Assembly (NCBI GenBank): GCA_964478325.1
Contig: CAYZIA010000035.1
Location: forward strand, 1 to 14,254
Length of the DNA stretch: 14,254 nt
Source: DUAL01 sp964478325
GTDB taxonomy: Bacteria > Bacteroidota > Bacteroidia > Flavobacteriales > BACL11
Direction: 5' to 3'
Part shown: positions 1-6,218 of the stretch, one piece after another
How the letters are laid out: each line of letters opens with the position of its first letter
Numbering within the stretch: the stretch's first letter is position 1
Translations under genes and position numbers: made by a program
The notes under the pieces: generated by a model
What the model saw: the letters and a program-made list of their open reading frames with translations, nothing else
Database searches by the model: none
Told to the model about the DNA's origin: nothing

Positions 1-145
1 ATGCAAAATAGATATAATTATCTTTATCAGATACCCTATTATCTCCTTTTGAGGTTGCTATCAGTTTAACCGTATCATCAGCTCTTAACTTATGTAAGAG
101 TTTTTGTCCGAGCAATCCATTACTTCCAGTTATTAAAACTTTCAT
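1..145 (-). CDS. NAD(P)-dependent sugar-nucleotide reductase/epimerase-like protein (3' part outside window)
   Basis: Only the first 48 residues are present. They begin MKVLITGSNGLLGQKLL, a beta-strand followed by the GxxGxxG dinucleotide-binding loop (G7, G10, G13) of an extended short-chain dehydrogenase Rossmann fold. This opening is typical of the dTDP-4-dehydrorhamnose reductase (RmlD-like) and NAD-dependent epimerase/dehydratase families, which reduce or epimerise nucleotide sugars in the cytoplasm. The fragment is too short to choose a substrate, and the catalytic YxxxK motif would lie beyond base 1. The ATG at 145 directly abuts the TAA stop of the upstream PspC-like gene (146-148), so it is probably translated from the same transcript. 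Being a reductase/epimerase is well supported by the loop; the exact subfamily is a guess. Confidence 0.75.
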   Translation of the reverse strand, partial: MKVLITGSNGLLGQKLLHKLRADDTVKLIATSKGDNRVSDKDNYIYFA

Positions 146-310
146 TTAATATTCGCTTGGTTTAACTAAATATAAAATGAAATAAATAATCACAGGAGAA
201 CCAAAACCAAAAATAGCAGCAGCTACAAACAAAATTCTAACCCCCCCAACGTCCAAGCCAAATTTGTCGGCAAGCCAAGCGCAAACACCTAATATTTTTC
301 TGTCACTCAA
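146..310 (-). CDS. Small PspC-domain membrane protein, TTG start
   Basis: A 54-residue frame read from a TTG codon at 308-310. The N-terminal half (KILGVCAWLADKFGLD) matches the PspC-domain pattern GVC-x-x-LA-x-x-F/LG-[IL]-D. An Arg at residue 25 is followed by a hydrophobic helix (about 26-49) ending LVKP, again as in PspC domains. PspC proteins are inner-membrane proteins; in enterobacteria PspC senses envelope stress, but many small PspC-domain proteins have unknown roles. No ATG exists in this frame before the conserved part, and an in-frame stop lies six codons upstream of the TTG, so TTG is the only reasonable start. It lies one base after the stop of the 312-521 gene, which suggests translational coupling. 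The stop abuts the ATG of the next gene. A run of seven C (241-247) lies inside the gene. Confidence 0.7.
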   Translation of the reverse strand: MSDRKILGVCAWLADKFGLDVGGVRILFVAAAIFGFGSPVIIYFILYLVKPSEY

Positions 311-311
311 A

Positions 312-521
312 TTATTTTGATTTAATTAACTCATCGATCTTACTAATTATAGCCCTTTCAAGTTCTATAATCGAATTCTCAACTTGTAAAATCTGATGCT
401 CTAATTCAATAATTTTATCTTGCTTCTTTTTTGATTTTTGAATATCAATAATCAACCACGCAAAAGCTGCAACTTCTATAACTAAAAGTAATATTGTAAG
501 TATAATCTGTAGCTTATCCAT
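312..521 (-). CDS. Small single-helix membrane protein with C-terminal coiled coil
   Basis: A 69-residue protein with no family that I recognise. Residues about 5-27 form one strongly hydrophobic segment, followed by a basic stretch (KSKKKQDK, about 29-36). From about residue 37 to 68 there is a heptad-like run rich in I, L and E (IIELEHQILQVENS and on) that should form a coiled coil. By the positive-inside rule the basic stretch and coiled coil should face the cytoplasm. It sits between two PspC-like genes, 5 nt after one and 1 nt before the other, so it is probably co-translated with them. Coiled coils are common partners in Psp-type systems (PspA/PspB/PspC), but no sequence similarity to PspB or PspA is visible by eye, so a shared function is only inferred from position. 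Confidence 0.6.
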   Translation of the reverse strand: MDKLQIILTILLLVIEVAAFAWLIIDIQKSKKKQDKIIELEHQILQVENSIIELERAIISKIDELIKSK

Positions 522-526
522 AAATA

Positions 527-748
527 TTATAAATCAAAAACACTTTTTCGTTTTCTATACCTAAAATGATGCCCTATCTTTAACAAGAATATCATAGACA
601 AATATATCAAAATAGTAAAAGCATTAGTGAAAGTAGCATAAATAAAAAATAAGCGAATAAATGATGCTTTTATTCCCAGTAAGCCTGCCCACCAAGCACT
701 TACACCAAAAAACTGTTTCTCAAAGAAATGTCTAATTATACGAAACAT
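527..748 (-). CDS. PspC-like small membrane protein
   Basis: A 73-residue protein. Residues about 13-36 (FFGVSAWWAGLLGIKASFIR) follow the PspC pattern G-V-x-x-x-x-A-x-x-L-G-[IL]-x-x-x-x-x-R. A hydrophobic segment (about 37-57) and a basic tail ending KRKSVFDL follow. Short PspC-like proteins with this SVFDL-type ending are, to my recollection, common in Flavobacteriia. It probably sits in the inner membrane with the basic tail in the cytoplasm. It is the first gene of the four-gene minus-strand cluster that runs to the window edge. A 68-nt gap separates it from the end of pyrF, and I find no clear TAnnTTTG promoter there, so transcription may continue from pyrF or use an unrecognised promoter. 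The name is domain-level; the function is unknown. Confidence 0.65.
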   Translation of the reverse strand: MFRIIRHFFEKQFFGVSAWWAGLLGIKASFIRLFFIYATFTNAFTILIYLSMIFLLKIGHHFRYRKRKSVFDL

Positions 749-816
749 AATTTATTTCATTTTCTAATATCTGTAATGTATATATCTTTTTGCTGAACTA
801 AAATTTTTATTGCTTC

Positions 817-1635
817 TCAAATTCCTTTCTCGGATAATAACATTGTCATTTCTTGCTGTAATTTTTGTGCCTCCTCTCTTGCTTTTTCAGCAAAATCTAT
901 TCCTTTTCCTTTATAAATAATTCCTCTTGATGAATTTACTAAAAGTCCACAATCCGAATTCATTCCATATTTTGCTACTTGCCTCAAATTACCACCTTGT
1001 ACGCCAATTCCAGGAACAAGCAGAAAATGATTAGGAATAATATTTCTTATCTGAGTAAGTTGTTCTGTTCTTGTAGCACCAACAACATACATCATATTTT
1101 CAATAGTTCCCCATTTTTGTGAAGTTTCTAAAACCTCTTCAAAGAGTGCTTTTTCATTTTCACTTTTAATAGTTTGAAAATCAAATCCTCCCACATTAGA
1201 AGTAAGTGCTAAAACAATTGCCCATTTATTCTCAAATTCCAAAAAAGGAGTAACTGAATCAGAGCCCATATAAGGAGAAACCGTAATAGAATTAAAATTC
1301 ATATTCTCAAAAAAGGCTTTCGCATACATATTGGAGGTATTCCCAATATCTCCTCTTTTTGCATCCGCTATTGTAAAAATATTTTTCGGAATATAATCTA
1401 ATGTTTTTTGAAGTGATATCCAGCCATTAACACCTATGCTTTCATAAAAAGCAATATTTGTCTTATAGGCAACACAGAAATCTTTAGTCATATCAATTAT
1501 TTGTTTATTAAACTCAAAAACAGGATCTTCTAATTTTAATAAATGATTTGGAACTTTTTTAAGATCTGTATCTAAACCAACACATAAGAATGATTGCTTT
1601 TTTTTGATTTGTACTATAAGTTCTTCTCTAGTCAT
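817..1635 (-). CDS. pyrF: Orotidine 5'-phosphate decarboxylase (type 2 family)
   Basis: Decarboxylates orotidine 5'-monophosphate to UMP, the last step of de novo pyrimidine synthesis, in the cytoplasm. The 272-residue length fits the type 2 (about 270 aa) family. The catalytic motif DAKRGDIGNT runs from residue 91, with D91, K93 and D96 as the charged catalytic network. The N-terminal LCVGLDTD (residues 17-24) and the phosphate-binding segments VPGIGVQGG (207-215) and LLVNSSRGI (231-239) are also clear. Its ATG overlaps the end of prfA by 8 bases (ATGACTAG holds the pyrF start and the prfA TAG stop), which implies coupled translation. It is the last gene of the purM-prfA-pyrF operon. No obvious intrinsic terminator follows it before the PspC-like cluster. 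Confidence 0.96.
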   Translation of the reverse strand: MTREELIVQIKKKQSFLCVGLDTDLKKVPNHLLKLEDPVFEFNKQIIDMTKDFCVAYKTNIAFYESIGVNGWISLQKTLDYIPKNIFTIADAKRGDIGNTSNMYAKAFFENMNFNSITVSPYMGSDSVTPFLEFENKWAIVLALTSNVGGFDFQTIKSENEKALFEEVLETSQKWGTIENMMYVVGATRTEQLTQIRNIIPNHFLLVPGIGVQGGNLRQVAKYGMNSDCGLLVNSSRGIIYKGKGIDFAEKAREEAQKLQQEMTMLLSEKGI

Positions 1636-2707
1636 CTAAAATATTGCCTTCTTTTAATTTCTCAGCATTCTCAGCCAATTGTAATTCATCAATGAACTCC
1701 TGAATATCACCTCCCATTGTTGCTTGTAAATTATATTTTGTTAAACTAATTCTATGTTCTGTAACCCTCCCTTGCGGATAATTATAGGTTCTAATTTTTG
1801 CAGATCTATCTCCTGAAGAAACCATAGTCTTTCTATGCTTTGCATCTTCTTCTAACTTTTTTTGCAACTCAATTTCATAAACACGAGAACGTAATACTTT
1901 TAATGCTTTATCATAATTTTTATGTTGCGATTTTTGATCCTGACATTGAGCAATAATACCAGTAGGGATATGAGTTAAACGAACAGCCGAATAAGTAGTA
2001 TTTACCGATTGTCCACCAGGACCTGAAGAACAATAAGTATCCTTTCGGATATCAGATGAATTTAATTCAACATCAAATTCTTCTGCCTCAGGCAATACAA
2101 TTACGGATGCAGCAGATGTATGAACTCTTCCTTGTGTTTCTGTTTGCGGAACCCTTTGCACCCTATGTACTCCACTTTCAAATTTTAGCTGTCCATAAAC
2201 ATCCTCTCCAGTAATATTAAAAATAATTTCCTTATATCCTCCAGCTGTTCCATCAGCTACATCAACCAATTCCGTTTTCCATCCTTTTGCTGAAGCAAAA
2301 GCAGTATACATCCTATACAAATCACCTGCAAAAATTGAAGCTTCATCTCCTCCAGTCCCGGCTCTAATTTCCATTACTGCATTTTTAGCATCAGTAGCAT
2401 CTTGAGGGATTAAGAGTACTTTTATTTCCTCATCCATTTCTTCTTTTCTAGGTAAATTTGCATCTAATTCTATTTTTGCTATTTCCTTCATTTCAACATC
2501 ATCAGAATTTGATAATATTTCTTTTGCTTCTACAATATTTCCAACTAAATCACGATATTCTTTATAAGCCTTAACAATAGGTTCCAAATCTTTATATTCC
2601 TTACTCAACTGCACATAAAGTTTCATGTCATTCATTGCATCAGGAGATGAAATCAGCTTCTCAACTTCCTTATACCTATCATTAATTGCACCTAGTTTAT
2701 CTAACAT
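1628..2707 (-). CDS. prfA: Peptide chain release factor 1
   Basis: Recognises UAG and UAA stop codons in the ribosomal A site and triggers peptide release. The universal GGQ motif is at residues 231-233 within SSGPGGQSVNTT; its Gln promotes peptidyl-tRNA hydrolysis. The codon-recognition loop reads RVPQTETQGR, with PQT at 187-189 where E. coli RF1 has PAT. The PxT form, not SPF, marks this as RF1 rather than RF2. I chose the ATG at 2707, giving 359 residues beginning MLDKLGAIND: this is the usual RF1 start and lies one base after the purM stop. A start at 2728 would add MEYLHIN and overlap purM. The gene ends in an 8-base overlap with pyrF. Like most genes here it has no Shine-Dalgarno sequence. 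Confidence 0.96.
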   Translation of the reverse strand: MLDKLGAINDRYKEVEKLISSPDAMNDMKLYVQLSKEYKDLEPIVKAYKEYRDLVGNIVEAKEILSNSDDVEMKEIAKIELDANLPRKEEMDEEIKVLLIPQDATDAKNAVMEIRAGTGGDEASIFAGDLYRMYTAFASAKGWKTELVDVADGTAGGYKEIIFNITGEDVYGQLKFESGVHRVQRVPQTETQGRVHTSAASVIVLPEAEEFDVELNSSDIRKDTYCSSGPGGQSVNTTYSAVRLTHIPTGIIAQCQDQKSQHKNYDKALKVLRSRVYEIELQKKLEEDAKHRKTMVSSGDRSAKIRTYNYPQGRVTEHRISLTKYNLQATMGGDIQEFIDELQLAENAEKLKEGNILDD

Positions 2708-2708
2708 A

Positions 2709-3875
2709 TTAATATGTAAATATTCCAAATTTGGAACTTATTGTTAATTTTTTGCCTTCAAAATTCTCAACTCGTCCAATAATCTTAGCATCAACATTAA
2801 AAGATTTTGAAATTGAAATAATATTTTCAGCAATCTCCTGAGGAACATACAATTCCATTCTATGTCCCATATTAAAAACTTTATACATTTCCTTCCAATC
2901 AGTTCCTGATTCCTCATGAATAAGTTTAAACAAAGGAGGTAATTCAAACATATTATCTTTTATCACATGTATATTATCCACAAAATGTAGCACCTTTGTT
3001 TGAGCGCCACCCGAACAATGCACCATTCCGTTTATTCTGCTTCTATATTTGTCAAGAATTGCTTTAATGATTGGAGCATATGTTCTTGTTGGTGATAATA
3101 CAAGTTTTCCAGCATCAAGCTCTGAATTTTTAATGGCATCCGTCAATTTCTTAGACCCTGAATACACTAAGTTTGAAGGGAGAGATATATCAAAACTTTC
3201 AGGATATTTTTCAACTAAGTACTTAGAAAAAATATCATGACGAGCAGAAGTCAGACCATTACTACCCATTCCTCCATTATATTCTGTTTCATAAGTAGCT
3301 TTTCCTGATGATGAAAGGCCAATAATTACATCTCCATCTTGAATATTCGCATTATCAATCACATCACTTCTTTTCATCCTAGCAACTACTGTAGAATCTA
3401 CAACAATAGTACGCACTAAATCTCCAATATCAGCAGTTTCTCCACCTGTAGAAATAATATTTATACCATATTTTCTATACTCTGCTAACAACTCCTCTGT
3501 TCCATTGATAATCTTAGAAAGCACATCACCATTAATAATTGATTTGTTTCTTCCAATAGTAGATGAAAGCATAATATTTTCAGTTGCACCTACACAAAGC
3601 AAATCATCAATATTCATAATTAATGCATCTTGGGCAATTCCTTTCCACACTGAAGTATCGCCAACTTCTTTCCAGTAAACATAAGCTAATGATGATTTTG
3701 TACCAGCACCATCTGCATGCATTATCAAACAATAATTATCGTCTCCTGTTAAATAATCAGGAACAATCTTACAGAATGCTTTAGGAAAAAGTCCTTTATC
3801 AACATTTTTGATTGCATTATGCACATCTTCTTTGTCAGATGAAACACCTCTTTGGTTATATCTATTTGTTTTCAT
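2709..3875 (-). CDS. purM: Phosphoribosylformylglycinamidine cyclo-ligase (AIR synthase), Bacteroidota long form
   Basis: Converts formylglycinamidine ribonucleotide plus ATP to aminoimidazole ribonucleotide, step five of purine synthesis. The 388-residue protein carries the PurM-superfamily signatures: HADGAGTKSSLA (53-64, ATP/substrate loop), MNIDDLLCVGA (87-97), STGGETADIGDLVRT (142-156) and NGGMGSNGLTSARHD (200-214), followed by the C-terminal domain with GMVHCSGGAQTK and FNMGHRME. It is about 40 residues longer than enterobacterial PurM, as is usual in Bacteroidota. The start at 3875 (MKTNRYNQRG) is preferred over the ATG at 3896, because the latter lies inside the terminator hairpin and adds an unlikely MLFYLQK. 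One base separates its stop from the prfA start. The role is very likely, though PurM is part of a wider family (PurL, SelD, HypE). Confidence 0.93.
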   Translation of the reverse strand: MKTNRYNQRGVSSDKEDVHNAIKNVDKGLFPKAFCKIVPDYLTGDDNYCLIMHADGAGTKSSLAYVYWKEVGDTSVWKGIAQDALIMNIDDLLCVGATENIMLSSTIGRNKSIINGDVLSKIINGTEELLAEYRKYGINIISTGGETADIGDLVRTIVVDSTVVARMKRSDVIDNANIQDGDVIIGLSSSGKATYETEYNGGMGSNGLTSARHDIFSKYLVEKYPESFDISLPSNLVYSGSKKLTDAIKNSELDAGKLVLSPTRTYAPIIKAILDKYRSRINGMVHCSGGAQTKVLHFVDNIHVIKDNMFELPPLFKLIHEESGTDWKEMYKVFNMGHRMELYVPQEIAENIISISKSFNVDAKIIGRVENFEGKKLTISSKFGIFTY

Positions 3876-3885
3876 TTTTTGTAAA

Positions 3886-3913
3886 TAAAAAAGCATCCCT
3901 ATTTAAGGATGCT
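3886..3913 (-). terminator. Intrinsic terminator after the OmpA-family gene, immediately ahead of purM
   Basis: Read on the minus strand: AGCATCC, an 8-nt loop, GGATGCT, then a run of T (3892 to 3887). The stem is seven perfect pairs (3892-3898 with 3907-3913). It starts 21 bases after the OmpA-family stop, and its T-run ends only about 11 bases before the purM ATG at 3875. Confidence 0.7.
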
Positions 3914-3934
3914 CTCTTGTATTTTATATTTAGC

Positions 3935-6019
3935 TTACTTATTATCCGAAATATCTTTTGCATTTTCTTTGTTCTCCTCATCTTTTAACTCAATTGTTGG
4001 TCCTTCTACTTCTTTTACTTCCTCTTTTGGTTTTGGAACATACTCTTGACTTACTACTTTAAAAGTAGTTCTTCTGTTATATTGATGTGCCTCTTCCCTG
4101 TTTTTTCTCCTTCTTAATCCGTCAATATATGTCTTTGAAAGAACATCACCAACCTTTAATTTTCCATCTTTATGCTCGATTACAAAAGGTTCTTTCTCTC
4201 CCATTCCAGATGCAGTTAATCTTTCTGTATCAATACCTTTCTCAATCAAATAATGGATACAAGCATCTGCTCTTTTTTGGGAAAGAATCTGGTTTTGCGC
4301 ATCTGTTCCTCTATAGTCAGTATGTGAACGCAACTCTATAGTAATGTTTGGATTCTCATTTAATGTACTAATTAAAGCATCTAAATCTTCAATAGATTTT
4401 TTTCTCAAATTCCATTTAGCATAATCATACTCAATTTTTGGCAAAATGATTTCTTTTACAACAGGATCTAGTTTAAAATCAATAACAAAATCTGTATTTT
4501 TTTCAACTCCAATAGTAGTCATGGCCCTTTTCTGTTTCAAATAACCCTCTAAAGATGCCACTAACTCATAAGAAGTAATTGGTTTTATTTTATGATTATA
4601 AGATCCTGTATTATCTGTTTTTTTATCATAAGAATTTCCGTCAGAAGCAATAAGTTGGACATTGGCATCTGTTAAAATAGCTCCTGTTTTTGAATCAGTA
4701 ACAACTCCTTGCAAAGTAAGAATAAGTGGTGGTAATTCAAATTGATAAATATCATCTCCACCTTTTCCGCCTTTTCTGTTTGAGGTAAAATATCCTCTTT
4801 CATTTTTCCTTTCAATAATCATTCCAAAATCATCTCCTGGGGAATTCACTGGCGATTTTAGATTCACAACTGACGTAAAACTCAAATTACTATCTGGGAT
4901 GGATTTATAGATATCTAATCCTCCCATTCCTATATGTCCATCAGAAGCAAAATACAGGACACCATCCACATGAATAAAAGGAAACATCTCATCTCCAATG
5001 GTATTAATTGCAGGACCCAAGTTCATAGGTTCACTCCATTGATTTCTTTTTATTTTTTGTACCACCCATATGTCTTTTCCACCATATCCACCTTTTTGGT
5101 CGGAAGAAAAGAATATAGTACTTTCATCATCCGTAATTGCAGGATGCCCAACGGTTGCTCCACTATCTACCTTAATTTGTAGCTTTTGTGCTTCCGCCCA
5201 CAATTTTCCTTTTCTTTGAGATACATAAATATCACAACCCAATTGTTTTTTCTTTTCTACCTTACATTTAGTAAAATACATGGTACTTCCTCTTTGGTTT
5301 AAATACATTGGACCTTCACTTGCCTCTGTATTTATGGTCTCCATCTCTGGAACTGGTGATTTCCATTGCCCTTTTTTATCAATTCTTGTTTTATAAATAT
5401 CCATAAAACTCTCTCCAGTTCTTTCATCCACATCAGCCCCTGTTGATCCTTTTCTGGAAGAAGCAAAATAGATTTCCGTATAAGCTTTGTTTCCGAAAGC
5501 TGGAGAAAAATCAGCAAATCTTGAATTTACGATAGGCATTATTGCTATTTTATATCTTGTAGGATTTGCTTCCCAATCTACTGACAATTGGCAAGATTTT
5601 ACACCCTTTTCTCCACTAATATCTGTGGGATTTAGCTTCACGTATTTTTTATATTGTTCTAAAGCCTCTACATATTTAGCATTTTTCTTCAATATATCTG
5701 CGTATCTTAGATAAACAATTACATCAGGATATTTAGCTTTTATTGCTCTTTTATAATAACTTTCTGCTCTTTTTGCATCTCTGTCAACACCAGTTAAACG
5801 ATAACATTCTGCTTGTTTGAAAGTGATTTCTGCCTTCAAAGCTCTATTCTTAGTTTTTGAATATGCCTTCTTATAAAGCTCAGCTGCTTTGTTGTATTGT
5901 TCTAAAGCAAATGCTTTATCTGCTTTTTTGGTTTTTGAATTGCTAGTACTTTGCGCGTCAACTTGCAAGGCTAAAACCATACACAAATTAATCAATAGTA
6001 TTCTTACAAAATAATTCAT
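3935..6019 (-). CDS. OmpA-family periplasmic protein with TPR, PD40 propeller and carboxypeptidase-regulatory domains (PorE-like)
   Basis: A 694-residue exported protein. Residues 1-23 form a signal peptide ending in VDAQ. TPR-type helices follow (about 33-145, e.g. EALEQYKKYVKLNP). Next is a PD40/WD40-like beta-propeller (about 160-428) with repeated blades such as IFFSSDQKGGYGGKDIW, LYFASDGHIGMGGLDIY and GYFTSNRKGGKGGDDIY. A carboxypeptidase-regulatory-like beta sandwich spans about 433-515. The C-terminal OmpA domain (about 525-656) has RSHTDYRG and the peptidoglycan-binding stretch NQILSQKRADACIHYL. The tail is acidic and Lys-rich. This domain order is that of PorE, which links the T9SS outer-membrane machinery to peptidoglycan, but PorE of Porphyromonas is a lipoprotein and no lipobox ends this signal peptide; Bacteroidota carry several paralogues. 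The ATG at 6019 is chosen because it gives a clean signal peptide. The gene ends at a terminator before purM. Confidence 0.85.
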   Translation of the reverse strand: MNYFVRILLINLCMVLALQVDAQSTSNSKTKKADKAFALEQYNKAAELYKKAYSKTKNRALKAEITFKQAECYRLTGVDRDAKRAESYYKRAIKAKYPDVIVYLRYADILKKNAKYVEALEQYKKYVKLNPTDISGEKGVKSCQLSVDWEANPTRYKIAIMPIVNSRFADFSPAFGNKAYTEIYFASSRKGSTGADVDERTGESFMDIYKTRIDKKGQWKSPVPEMETINTEASEGPMYLNQRGSTMYFTKCKVEKKKQLGCDIYVSQRKGKLWAEAQKLQIKVDSGATVGHPAITDDESTIFFSSDQKGGYGGKDIWVVQKIKRNQWSEPMNLGPAINTIGDEMFPFIHVDGVLYFASDGHIGMGGLDIYKSIPDSNLSFTSVVNLKSPVNSPGDDFGMIIERKNERGYFTSNRKGGKGGDDIYQFELPPLILTLQGVVTDSKTGAILTDANVQLIASDGNSYDKKTDNTGSYNHKIKPITSYELVASLEGYLKQKRAMTTIGVEKNTDFVIDFKLDPVVKEIILPKIEYDYAKWNLRKKSIEDLDALISTLNENPNITIELRSHTDYRGTDAQNQILSQKRADACIHYLIEKGIDTERLTASGMGEKEPFVIEHKDGKLKVGDVLSKTYIDGLRRRKNREEAHQYNRRTTFKVVSQEYVPKPKEEVKEVEGPTIELKDEENKENAKDISDNK

Positions 6020-6041
6020 TTTTCTATTTTTTAAAACTTTG

Positions 6042-6070
6042 CTAAAATAAAGAATAATTTGCAAATACAA
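6042..6070 (-). promoter_or_regulatory. Possible Bacteroidota-type promoter for the OmpA-family gene
   Basis: On the minus strand TTG (6068-6070), an 18-nt spacer and TATTTTAG (6042-6049, one mismatch to TAnnTTTG) precede the ATG at 6019 by about 22 bases. If used, transcription would begin downstream of the alternative ATG at 6100, which supports the shorter start. The region is AT-rich, so a chance match is quite possible. Confidence 0.35.
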
Positions 6071-6218
6071 TAAAATGTATTGTTTTAATAAAACATTCAT
6101 TTGTTAATAAAGTTTTAATAAGTCAACCAAAAACGAAAGACGGAAGTTTTTTATTCAACAAATTAAAATTGTTTTTTTGTACTCTAAAAAAAATTACTAA
6201 TCAAACATTTTAAAAGTA

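Noticed and set aside
2708..2728. Upstream prfA start at 2728 (adds MEYLHIN)
   Set aside because: It would overlap the end of purM by 20 bases, and RF1 normally begins MLDKL; the ATG at 2707 fits both.
2744..3240. Short open frames inside purM on both strands
   Set aside because: They overlap conserved purM motifs in other frames and have no independent support.
3876..3896. Upstream purM start at 3896 (adds MLFYLQK)
   Set aside because: It lies in the terminator hairpin, and the added residues do not resemble PurM N-termini.
4087..5714. Plus-strand and alternate-frame open frames inside the OmpA-family gene
   Set aside because: They are antisense or out-of-frame shadows of a well-supported long gene, without recognisable domains.
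6020..6100. Upstream start of the OmpA-family gene at 6100
   Set aside because: It would bury the signal peptide 27 residues in and include the putative promoter; the ATG at 6019 gives a normal signal peptide.
6155..6179. AACAA / TTGTT dyad followed by a T-run ahead of glnA
   Set aside because: Only five A/T-rich pairs, as expected by chance in such sequence, and no gene ends here on the plus strand.
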